Source of the DNA: Marinospirillum minutulum DSM 6287
GTDB lineage: Bacteria > Pseudomonadota > Gammaproteobacteria > Pseudomonadales > Halomonadaceae
Assembly (NCBI RefSeq): GCF_000422325.1
Contig: NZ_KE383818.1
Coordinates: 124,001 to 188,000 of the forward strand
Direction: 5' to 3'
DNA: 64,000 nt
Under the pieces are notes generated by a model that saw nothing but the letters and a program-made list of their open reading frames with translations, was not told the origin of the DNA and searched no databases. The position numbers were made by a program, and so were the translations under genes. Positions 32,048 through 39,795 of this stretch are shown piece by piece (position 1 is the first letter of the stretch; the number at the start of each line of letters is the position of its first letter).

Positions 32048-34876
32048 TTAATTAATCAGGGTTAGAATAGCACTAGATATTTTTGTGGCGGCTGTGTTTC
32101 CAATATTAACAGTGCTGTTGTTTACTTTATTTAATAAATTATCAACAGAGCTTAGCTTATTCTTTATTTCTGTAATATTCTGTTCTAGCTTTGTTCCCGA
32201 CATATTTGTTTCAACAACTGCATTTAATTCATTTTTGAATCCCAATGCAATTTCTGTTGTTGAGCTAAATGAAATATCCATTCTCACTCCAAAGAACATC
32301 TCATTTGCAAGGGCTAAAGCAATTCCATTTGTAGCACCTAGGTATATTTCATTTGCTACACCTACAGTTATGTCACTTGTTGCGCTCAAATTAATGGACT
32401 TTGTTGCTGCAAAAGATGCTTCAAATGTTCCACCCATAAAATAATCTTCTGCACGACCATGGTGAGTGCTTTTTGTTAGGCCGTAAGTTTCTTCATAACT
32501 ATCGCCATGCTTATAACTCCAAGAAGTACCGTGATGATGCTCTTCAGCTTCACCTACATGCACTTCTAACATTTTTCCATTACGGTATTCGTAAGTATCA
32601 CCATAGGTTTTTTCAATTAATATATCACCGGGTTCAGCATAGGTAATATTGTTTCCTGTAATACTGCTGAGGTAAGGGCCACCAGTATCTACTTTATCGT
32701 TATCAAGTTTTTGGTTGATGCCACCAGCAACACTTTCATCAATATGGACTTCTTCATAGCCATTGCCAAAGTCATAATCAGCGGTATCACCCCAAGTGTA
32801 GTTATTGCCCATTTGGTAGTTAAAGGTGTTACCCCAGAGTTTCTCAATATAATGGTTATCAGCTGACCAAGCTGTGTCTTTACCCTTAACTGAATCATCA
32901 AACGCCCATTCTTTCGCTCCCTTTAGTTTTTTAGGTACGTCCCACTTCATTTTTTTATAGCGTGTATCACTCGGTTCAACAAAGAAGGTTAGCGTTTCAT
33001 CGCCACCACCGAAGTTAAATTCGCTACCATCCCCACTAAAGTTATAAACATCACCGTCTTCCCAATTGTATTGATGCCCAGCTTTACGAGAAATAAGGTA
33101 GTTACCTGACAGTTCTTCTTTTTTGGTTAAACTACTGTCACCGTAGTCCCCACTATCAAGTTTTGGAAAGGCAAAGAGGGCTTGTTCATCGAAGGTATCA
33201 CCATCTTCACCACCATGCTTTTTAACAGTAAATGCGTCTGAATTTTTATCGTCTACGCTGTGAGAACGAGCAAATACTAAGGTTTGTTTACCACCTAGCA
33301 TTTCATAACGATATAGTCCATCACTGGTTAAGGTGAAACCATCACCTGAATGATTAGGTGCACCTAAGTGAAGGTAGGTATTATTGGTAGGTGAAAAAAG
33401 CTTTAAACGACTAGAACCTTCTTCATCTTCTAGTTCTATACGGTTACCGCTGGCGCTGCGTAATAGGCTACTAGTTTTATTGGCATCCTTAACCACACTA
33501 GGGTAGGCGGCATTGGGTAGTGCACCAGAAATAATCGGACGGTCTGGGTCACCACCAATAAAGCTAAGTAGTACTTCTGTACCTGCTAGCAGTGGAAAGT
33601 GCATACCGCCACCTTTGCCTGCTGAAGGTTGCATCATGGGTATCCAGCAAGAAGCCTTGCCTTCACCAGCGGACCGTTCACGGTCAAAAGGTAAGATAAC
33701 TTTATAACGGCCTTCTGTATCTAGGTTTGCATAACCATCATCGGAGTTGGTGTCAATAATGGCATTTAACACACCAAAAAAACGTGGTTTTTCTGTAGTA
33801 ACGCTGGGTCGAAATTGTAAATTGGTGCGTAAGGCTTGTATTCTATTTTTATAGGGAGCTTGGCTAGTACTTGCATCATTAAAACGCTGGAAAGCTGAGT
33901 TAAATCCTTGGTGCTCAAGAATAAAAGGATAAAATTCACCATTGTCATTTATTCTAAAATGACCTTCTACAGAAAAAATTAAGCCGGTTTCTAAAGTGAT
34001 ATCGCGGCTTTCACCATGAAAAACTTCACTTTTCATTTTTAATTCTTCTGCTCTAACTTCAGCAATTTTTTCTGCTTCATCTGAATTAATTAGGTTGTCG
34101 CAGTAACGATAAATAGAACCAAAGCCTTGCTCATCTATGGTTGCCTGCCCTTCTATTTGCGATGAAGGGGTATTGCTGTTGTAGTCTTTAAGTGCAATGG
34201 TTTTAGGTAAAGGCTCCCCATGGCTTATCCATTGCGTTAAGAAGCTGGTTTCAGCCGTAGGTACACGCCCAGTTTCTGGCAGGTAATAAAGGGTAGCAAC
34301 TGAATCGGTAAGGTGTTGAGAACTGGCATCATAAAATACAACTTTTTCTTTGTCTTCCAGCTGGTGAAAGCGGTAATAAATGCCCTCGCGCTCAGTAATA
34401 CGGTGTAAAAAATTTAGATGGCTTTCCCCAAACTGGCAGCGAAAATCCCAACTACGGTATTCTCCAAGCTTGCTTAAATCATAATCCTCACTGGTAAACT
34501 CACCTTCTTCTAGTACCTTTTCAAGCGTCTCAACTAAGGTTTCATCAAGGTAAATTTCATTGGTTTGAATCATTTCAAGCCTAGCTAAGCGCGGTACCAT
34601 CTGTAATTGGTAAAGGTAGCCGTTTTCTATTGGATGCAGAATACGGCAGTAGGCCACTCTGCCATGAATTTTTCTACTTTTACCCAGAACCTCAAGTGTG
34701 AAGTTAACTTTTTTACCTAAAAGCTGACGAACATTTAAATCAGAATTTTCACTGTAGAGTTCAAAATTGAAGTTAAAAGGTTTGCTTAAAGCTTCGTAAC
34801 CTTTAAAACTAACGACTTGAAACTCAAAACCGTCATTTTCTGGTAATTCTAAGGTGTAGTGGGTATCGCTACTCAT
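32048..34876 (-). CDS. tssI: Type VI secretion spike protein VgrG (TssI)
   Basis: VgrG trimers form the puncturing spike on the Hcp tube. The 942-aa protein has the gp27-like N-terminal half (LLGKKVNFTLEVLGKSRKIHG through HLNFLHRITEREGIYYRF), the gp5-like OB part (CWIPMMQPSAGKGGGMHFPL, LSFIGGDPDRPIISGALPNA, about 405-455) and a beta-helix. The last 350 residues or so are an unusual repetitive extension rich in GD, Y, W and F, followed by alternating hydrophobic strands. No enzymatic effector domain is recognised. AGAGG precedes the ATG. Confidence 0.95.
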   Translation of the reverse strand: MSSDTHYTLELPENDGFEFQVVSFKGYEALSKPFNFNFELYSENSDLNVRQLLGKKVNFTLEVLGKSRKIHGRVAYCRILHPIENGYLYQLQMVPRLARLEMIQTNEIYLDETLVETLEKVLEEGEFTSEDYDLSKLGEYRSWDFRCQFGESHLNFLHRITEREGIYYRFHQLEDKEKVVFYDASSQHLTDSVATLYYLPETGRVPTAETSFLTQWISHGEPLPKTIALKDYNSNTPSSQIEGQATIDEQGFGSIYRYCDNLINSDEAEKIAEVRAEELKMKSEVFHGESRDITLETGLIFSVEGHFRINDNGEFYPFILEHQGFNSAFQRFNDASTSQAPYKNRIQALRTNLQFRPSVTTEKPRFFGVLNAIIDTNSDDGYANLDTEGRYKVILPFDRERSAGEGKASCWIPMMQPSAGKGGGMHFPLLAGTEVLLSFIGGDPDRPIISGALPNAAYPSVVKDANKTSSLLRSASGNRIELEDEEGSSRLKLFSPTNNTYLHLGAPNHSGDGFTLTSDGLYRYEMLGGKQTLVFARSHSVDDKNSDAFTVKKHGGEDGDTFDEQALFAFPKLDSGDYGDSSLTKKEELSGNYLISRKAGHQYNWEDGDVYNFSGDGSEFNFGGGDETLTFFVEPSDTRYKKMKWDVPKKLKGAKEWAFDDSVKGKDTAWSADNHYIEKLWGNTFNYQMGNNYTWGDTADYDFGNGYEEVHIDESVAGGINQKLDNDKVDTGGPYLSSITGNNITYAEPGDILIEKTYGDTYEYRNGKMLEVHVGEAEEHHHGTSWSYKHGDSYEETYGLTKSTHHGRAEDYFMGGTFEASFAATKSINLSATSDITVGVANEIYLGATNGIALALANEMFFGVRMDISFSSTTEIALGFKNELNAVVETNMSGTKLEQNITEIKNKLSSVDNLLNKVNNSTVNIGNTAATKISSAILTLIN

Positions 34877-34894
34877 GGAGTCAACCTCTTACTC

Positions 34895-36238
34895 TTAGTT
34901 AAGTGCTGCAGCTTTGGCTTGCTGTTTAGACATTTCTTGTACTTGTAACCCTGCTAGTCGCCATTCTATTTGGCGCATTACATCACTGCATTGCTGCAGG
35001 GTTGTCAGTAATAGAACAGAATCATTTAAGTGGTTACCCTGAGCAAGTGAAACAGCTTGGTTCTTTAAAGTGAGTGCTTCATTTAGCTGCTGATGAAGTA
35101 ACCGAATGTCTTTGGCAGATTTTTGTGATCTTTCTAGCTCAACGGCTTCACGGAAGATTTTTTCTAACCCTGTTTCTAGGTGGTTACGTTTGCGTAAGTC
35201 ACGTAGGCGTTGCATGTATTTGATTTGTAACCAGCCTGCGATAATTGCAATGAGTAGACCAAAAACTAACCAACGGTTTTGAGAGAACCAAGAAAGGCTT
35301 CGAGAAAGCTCATCGAAACCAGCATAGGGGTTGTAATAGCGTGCGCTGGCTGGGTGCATGGGCATATAACGCAACAAGCGATCTTCCAAAGGATTTAAGT
35401 CAACCATAACTGGGGCTTTACGTCGGAGTTCTTCAGAAAACAGAACCGTATGTAACTTGTCGATTAAATCATCTGGCAAGCCTGGGCGGGCTGCTAATAC
35501 AGCTAGAGTGCCTATAGTTTTAACACCCTCCGTGGGTAAAGGCCCTGCTGCGCTGGTATAGGTGCCTGGTTGAATAAGCGTGGTGCTAATTTGGCTATGG
35601 TTTAGTGAGTAGCCTTCAGCGAGTTCAATAGGTAGGAGTTTAAATTCACCACTCATTAATACATCGCGCAAATCGGGGTTAAGCATACCTGTTGTAACTA
35701 TGGCGCCTTCTAATTCAGGGGTATCAAGTAGCCTAGAAAAGTAAAACTCATTCATTCCAATGGTGTTTTCATTGATGCCTAAATGATTAAGTAACATCAT
35801 GGATTGCGCACGATAACCTGAACCTTTTGAGCCAAGCGCAATGTTGTGCCCTTGAAGATCCATTATGCCTTTAATTTTGCTGTCTTTACGTACAATTAAA
35901 TGCATATAGTCTTGCCATAAAGGTGCAACTAGTTCTAAGTTTCGAAGGGTTGCGGACCCAATCATGATAATGGCTAAATCTGCTTCTTCTTTTAATAACC
36001 TGCCACGGTTATCGACAGAGCCTTTGGTTTCTATTAGTTCCACATCGTATTTTCCCTGCTGTTCAATCATTTCTTTGAGCAGAGCACCATATTGATGGTA
36101 ATAACCACCAGATGAGGCTGTAGCAATACGAATAACTCGGGTTTGCCCAGCGTGCTGTATACCCCAATAAATAATTAAGATGGCGGCTGTAGCCACTAGT
36201 ATCCAACTTAACCACCAGCGAGTTTGAAAGCTCAGCAT
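34895..36238 (-). CDS. Membrane-anchored TAXI-type solute-binding protein in the T6SS block
   Basis: The 447-aa protein carries a TAXI-family solute-binding domain (about 33-300; IRIATASSGGYYHQYGALLK, DLQGHNIALGSKGSGYRA). It is held by an N-terminal membrane helix (about 9-25). A second helix (about 323-340, WLVFGLLIAIIAGWLQI) leads to a roughly 105-residue helical tail. No TRAP membrane permease is nearby. The topology, with a periplasmic binding domain between two helices and a cytosolic tail, looks like a receptor. It lies between tssG and vgrG on the same strand, with GGAG 8 bases before the ATG. A T6SS role is inferred from position only. Confidence 0.8.
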   Translation of the reverse strand: MLSFQTRWWLSWILVATAAILIIYWGIQHAGQTRVIRIATASSGGYYHQYGALLKEMIEQQGKYDVELIETKGSVDNRGRLLKEEADLAIIMIGSATLRNLELVAPLWQDYMHLIVRKDSKIKGIMDLQGHNIALGSKGSGYRAQSMMLLNHLGINENTIGMNEFYFSRLLDTPELEGAIVTTGMLNPDLRDVLMSGEFKLLPIELAEGYSLNHSQISTTLIQPGTYTSAAGPLPTEGVKTIGTLAVLAARPGLPDDLIDKLHTVLFSEELRRKAPVMVDLNPLEDRLLRYMPMHPASARYYNPYAGFDELSRSLSWFSQNRWLVFGLLIAIIAGWLQIKYMQRLRDLRKRNHLETGLEKIFREAVELERSQKSAKDIRLLHQQLNEALTLKNQAVSLAQGNHLNDSVLLLTTLQQCSDVMRQIEWRLAGLQVQEMSKQQAKAAALN

Positions 36239-36280
36239 CTTTGTATCTCCAATTTTTCAGCCAGTTTCTCAGACTTAGGT

Positions 36281-37249
36281 TTAAATTAATGGCATCAACG
36301 CCTGCAGACTGGCTGGCGTATCAGTAGTTTGTTTGTTTAATAACCAAGCATTACGACCTAGGTGACCCCATTGCAGTCCACCTAGGTTGACTGCATCTAA
36401 CTGTTTAGGTGCATCTAAGGAAAACTCTAGCTCGCACTCATAAGGTGAGCGAAGATAAACGCTAATCAGGGTTCTAAGGGTTCGCCAAGTTTTTCTGTTC
36501 CTTATTAGTTCACTAAAACTTTCATGTGATAAAGGGCCAATTTTTATTCGTAGTTTACTGTTGCGATCAATGATCTGATTACCTAAAAGTGAGCTCTTAC
36601 CTAGGCTATTATTTGCTTTACCTAAGCTTGTTAGCGAGTCACGACCAACTTGAACCTGCCTTATTACACATTCTTCTACTGCTACAGGAAAATCTTCTAA
36701 CCAGCTGCTAACTAGTTGAGTTAAACCTTGAGCGGTAGGGTAGGGATGAGTCAGCAAATGATAGTGACGAAACAACCAAGCTTTACGAGGCAAAATAGCT
36801 AAGCGTTCACTGGGTAACCCCAAAAGACGTGTTGCCAGTTCTAGCCACTGGTTGTTTTTTTCTTCCAGTTGCTGAATAGCAGGATGACTTTTACCTTCTA
36901 TTTCAATTTTTAGTTCATATAATCTTTGATTCAGTAAATCTAACAATTGGCGTGGCAGGGTGTTTTCTTGCTGCGCTTGTTCAAGTAATAGCTCAGTAAA
37001 ATAGCTAGGCAAAGGCGAACTGCTGCCGTAAAGCCCAGGTAGATTAACGTCTATACACCAGTCATCCCCAACTTGTGTGGCTTGAAAAACTTCACCTTGC
37101 AAAATACTACGATGCAAAGCAGGCCGAAGTTGTATTTGGCTAGTAGGGTATTCAGCTTTTATTTGGCGAATAAGCTGAAAAAGGCTGTACTGGGAAGCGT
37201 TAAAGCTGTTTTTTAGCCTAATATCTGAGTGTTCAGCTTGGGTGACCAT
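36281..37249 (-). CDS. tssG: T6SS baseplate protein TssG
   Basis: TssG forms the baseplate wedge with TssE, TssF and TssK. The 322-aa protein fits the ImpH/VasB family, with FQLIRQIKAEYP near the start, GLYGSSSPLPSYFTELLLEQ (about 72-91) and AWLFRHYHLLTHPYPTAQGL near 157-176. The C-terminal LDAVNLGGLQWGHLGRNAWL is also typical. The start overlaps tssF by 37 bp, the usual coupling of these genes. GGAG lies upstream of the ATG. Confidence 0.95.
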   Translation of the reverse strand: MVTQAEHSDIRLKNSFNASQYSLFQLIRQIKAEYPTSQIQLRPALHRSILQGEVFQATQVGDDWCIDVNLPGLYGSSSPLPSYFTELLLEQAQQENTLPRQLLDLLNQRLYELKIEIEGKSHPAIQQLEEKNNQWLELATRLLGLPSERLAILPRKAWLFRHYHLLTHPYPTAQGLTQLVSSWLEDFPVAVEECVIRQVQVGRDSLTSLGKANNSLGKSSLLGNQIIDRNSKLRIKIGPLSHESFSELIRNRKTWRTLRTLISVYLRSPYECELEFSLDAPKQLDAVNLGGLQWGHLGRNAWLLNKQTTDTPASLQALMPLI

Positions 37250-38922
37250 GTAAAGTCTTCTCCAGAATTAGCATCAATTACGTACAAGGCAGAAAAATGA
37301 TTGATTGGTGTCATTTGTGCTAAAAATCTATCTAGCCGACTGCAAAAACCCAAGGCATCACCTTTACTATTAAAGGCTTGAAAATTAATACTCAAGCTCA
37401 TTTCAAGGCCACGAAATAGCGACTGTTCGAGTAATTTTTCTGTAGCACGAACCGTTACTTTTTGAATGGCATCTAGCTTTTTTTGATTAATGGCTAAACG
37501 TGAGTCATCGGGGCTAATCCGTTCAGCCATTTCTTGAAGGCGTTGCAGCAAACCATTACGACTAAACAAACTGGTATTGCCTCGGCTTAATTCTGCAACC
37601 TGCTGGCGCTCACTTGCAGGGTCTAATTTAGGTGCTTTCCAAGCAGTGCTAGTAGTTAAATTAGTAAAGCTAACAGTTTCTGGTGTGGCATTTAAATGGG
37701 TAGACAAATCACCTGGTAATAGTTGTGCAGCAGCTTGTCCGTTGCTACACCAAGCAGAGACACGAATCACTTCATCTTTATTGCTAAGCTCGTCTTGGCT
37801 TTGTGTCAATAAAAGGCGATAAGTTGGTAAGCCAGTTAACAGGTCTTGTTCTGAATGCAGTTGGTAGGCATGTTTATCAGTTGCCTCTTCTACCTCCCAG
37901 TAGGGTAGGTAGGTATGGCTTTGGTCTTCACTGGCGTACTGTCCTTCAATTTTTTGTATGGAGTGGACTAACAGTGTTTCTTGCTTTTTAGAGCGAGGTA
38001 AGAGGGGTTGTAATAGCTGTCTAGCATCTTTTAAAAAGGATGGTAACTGCCTTAAAAACTGGTTGTTTGCAGCAACACAATGCAGTTGAAAATACTCTTT
38101 TTTTACTTTTGGTAGGCTAAGCTGAGATTCATCTAACCAAAAATTAAGGGTTAGCTCTTGCGCTTTATTGCGCTCATCTAGGCCATCAAAGTGAATAGCA
38201 AGTGCCATCGCTGCTTCGGGTAGGTGTAAGTAGTTTAAGATAGCTGCCTCACCTGGTAGGTGTTCTTCTTGTAAGGGCAGGTCTAACGGTTGGGCTTTGC
38301 TAACCACTCCTTCTATTATTTGACCATCAAATAAAACTTCTAGTTGGCTAGTGGCGTGAAGTAATAACCAGTGTAAATCTGCCCCTACATTTAGAGGTGC
38401 AACTAAATGAAGGTTTAAAGGGTGATCTGCTAAAATTGCTCCCAGACCACCAGCCAAGCAATTTAGTTTTAAACTTAAGCAGCGGCTGTTTTGTTTATTT
38501 GCTTGCTGGTTGCTAACAGTGCATTCAGTAATTTCTAAAGGGCTTACACGGCAAGCATGACGACTAGTGAATTCAACTAACTTACCCTGATTGGGTTGAT
38601 TACCTAGAGGCGTACCTTTAGGTAATACTTCTGGTGCTTTCAAACTAGGTCGAGGTGTGAAACCGACAAGCGTTGTAGAAACGAGTGCCTGTAAACGTGT
38701 AGGGTCTAAAATCTCTAATAGATTACGGGTGAAACGTGGTGCTTCACGGTCAAGTTGATCTCTAAGCCCAGCGGTTAGAAAGGCTACACCTTCCAGCAAG
38801 CGCTCTACATCAGGGTCGCTACCGGGTATTAAGTGGCGGGCAAGCTCTGGTTCTTTATCTGCATAGTTAGTTGCTAATTGCCTTAATCGATGCAATTCAT
38901 CACGGTAATGTTGATCAAACAT
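37213..38922 (-). CDS. tssF: T6SS baseplate protein TssF
   Basis: TssF is the main wedge subunit of the T6SS baseplate. The 569-aa protein opens with the family signature YRDELHRLRQLATNYADKEP and DPDVERLLEGVAFLTAGLRD. It continues with the usual large beta-rich body (TLVGFTPRPSLKAPEVLPKG) and the C-terminal LFRGLEMSLSINFQAF. The length is somewhat short of the usual 590-620. It overlaps tssE by 8 bp and tssG by 37 bp. Confidence 0.95.
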   Translation of the reverse strand: MFDQHYRDELHRLRQLATNYADKEPELARHLIPGSDPDVERLLEGVAFLTAGLRDQLDREAPRFTRNLLEILDPTRLQALVSTTLVGFTPRPSLKAPEVLPKGTPLGNQPNQGKLVEFTSRHACRVSPLEITECTVSNQQANKQNSRCLSLKLNCLAGGLGAILADHPLNLHLVAPLNVGADLHWLLLHATSQLEVLFDGQIIEGVVSKAQPLDLPLQEEHLPGEAAILNYLHLPEAAMALAIHFDGLDERNKAQELTLNFWLDESQLSLPKVKKEYFQLHCVAANNQFLRQLPSFLKDARQLLQPLLPRSKKQETLLVHSIQKIEGQYASEDQSHTYLPYWEVEEATDKHAYQLHSEQDLLTGLPTYRLLLTQSQDELSNKDEVIRVSAWCSNGQAAAQLLPGDLSTHLNATPETVSFTNLTTSTAWKAPKLDPASERQQVAELSRGNTSLFSRNGLLQRLQEMAERISPDDSRLAINQKKLDAIQKVTVRATEKLLEQSLFRGLEMSLSINFQAFNSKGDALGFCSRLDRFLAQMTPINHFSALYVIDANSGEDFTWSPKLNTQILG

Positions 38923-39301
38923 GGCTCAAAACCTCTCGATTAGAAGGCGTGACCGGCTGAACTTTTAACAGCAGATTTTTATCTAGTTGAAATAAAAGCT
39001 GTGTCGGTTTTCCGTTAGTTAACTCAGCAAGAAGCAAAAGGTTTTTATCTTCCTGAATAAACCTAGGGTGTTTAAGCCTAGGTTCAAAGTTTTTGATTTG
39101 TTCCAAAATGGCTAGAGCCAACATCTCCATTAATTCAGGGTCATTTTGCGTACCTAGGCTTGGCAATCTATCTAAGCCTAAATCCTTGTTTTGTGGTGTG
39201 GTGCCACAGCGTGTATTCAACAAGCGCTCTAAATAAAGTGCGATATCTTCTTGCTGAGTTAAATAGTTAGCTGGTTTACCTAAACGGTCCAATATAGGCA
39301 T
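38915..39301 (-). CDS. tssE: T6SS baseplate protein TssE
   Basis: TssE is the gp25-like baseplate protein that starts sheath assembly. The 128-aa sequence has the N-terminal LDRL, the central YLERLLNTRCGT (about 28-39) and the gp25 motif IKNFEPRLKHPR (about 89-100). It lies 2 bp after the second hcp gene and overlaps tssF by 8 bp, so the fused sheath gene, hcp2 and the baseplate genes form one coupled run. Confidence 0.94.
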   Translation of the reverse strand: MPILDRLGKPANYLTQQEDIALYLERLLNTRCGTTPQNKDLGLDRLPSLGTQNDPELMEMLALAILEQIKNFEPRLKHPRFIQEDKNLLLLAELTNGKPTQLLFQLDKNLLLKVQPVTPSNREVLSHV

Positions 39302-39303
39302 GT

Positions 39304-39795
39304 TTAGTTGCCCCCTGTTTCTACGGTTGCTTCAAATTCTTGTTCTCCACCAGCACCGTAACGCCAAATAATGGTTTGATAAACTAACCTAACCCTCTCT
39401 AAGTATTGCCAACTATCTTGTTGAGGTAGAGTGCAGTCTGGCATTTCAGTAGTGACAGAAAGTAGCTGAGCACCTTTCATTTCTATTTCATAAATAACGG
39501 AAGGCTGGCCTTCTTCATCTGGTTGATACCAAGTAAGCAAAACTTCTAAACTGTCTTGCTCGCATAAAGCTTGATTTAAAAGTGGTGAAGAAAAATCTAT
39601 AGGTTTTAATAGTTCGGCGGGTCGATGAACAACACTGCCGCCTAGAACACCACCCTGGCCTTCGCCATGACGATCAAGGCTATGTTGGAAGGCCAAAACT
39701 TTAATTAACCCCTCGCCTATGCGGCTATCCTTAAAGCTACCTTCTATGGCTCCAAGGTTTTTTCCGGTAATTTTCATATAGCCAGGTCTAGCCAT
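39304..39795 (-). CDS. Second Hcp-like tube protein
   Basis: The 163-aa protein is an Hcp paralogue. It shares the Hcp layout with the copy at 47603-48118: a basic-turn segment ending in LKPIDFSSPLLNQALCE, then EIEMKGAQLLSV and the final strand YLERVRLVYQTIIWRYG. It begins MARPGYMKITG and has a glycine-rich loop (GEGQGGVLGG). The gene overlaps the fused sheath gene by 8 bp and lies 2 bp before tssE. It may form part of a second tube, the tube base or a secreted Hcp variant. Function is inferred. Confidence 0.85.
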   Translation of the reverse strand: MARPGYMKITGKNLGAIEGSFKDSRIGEGLIKVLAFQHSLDRHGEGQGGVLGGSVVHRPAELLKPIDFSSPLLNQALCEQDSLEVLLTWYQPDEEGQPSVIYEIEMKGAQLLSVTTEMPDCTLPQQDSWQYLERVRLVYQTIIWRYGAGGEQEFEATVETGGN

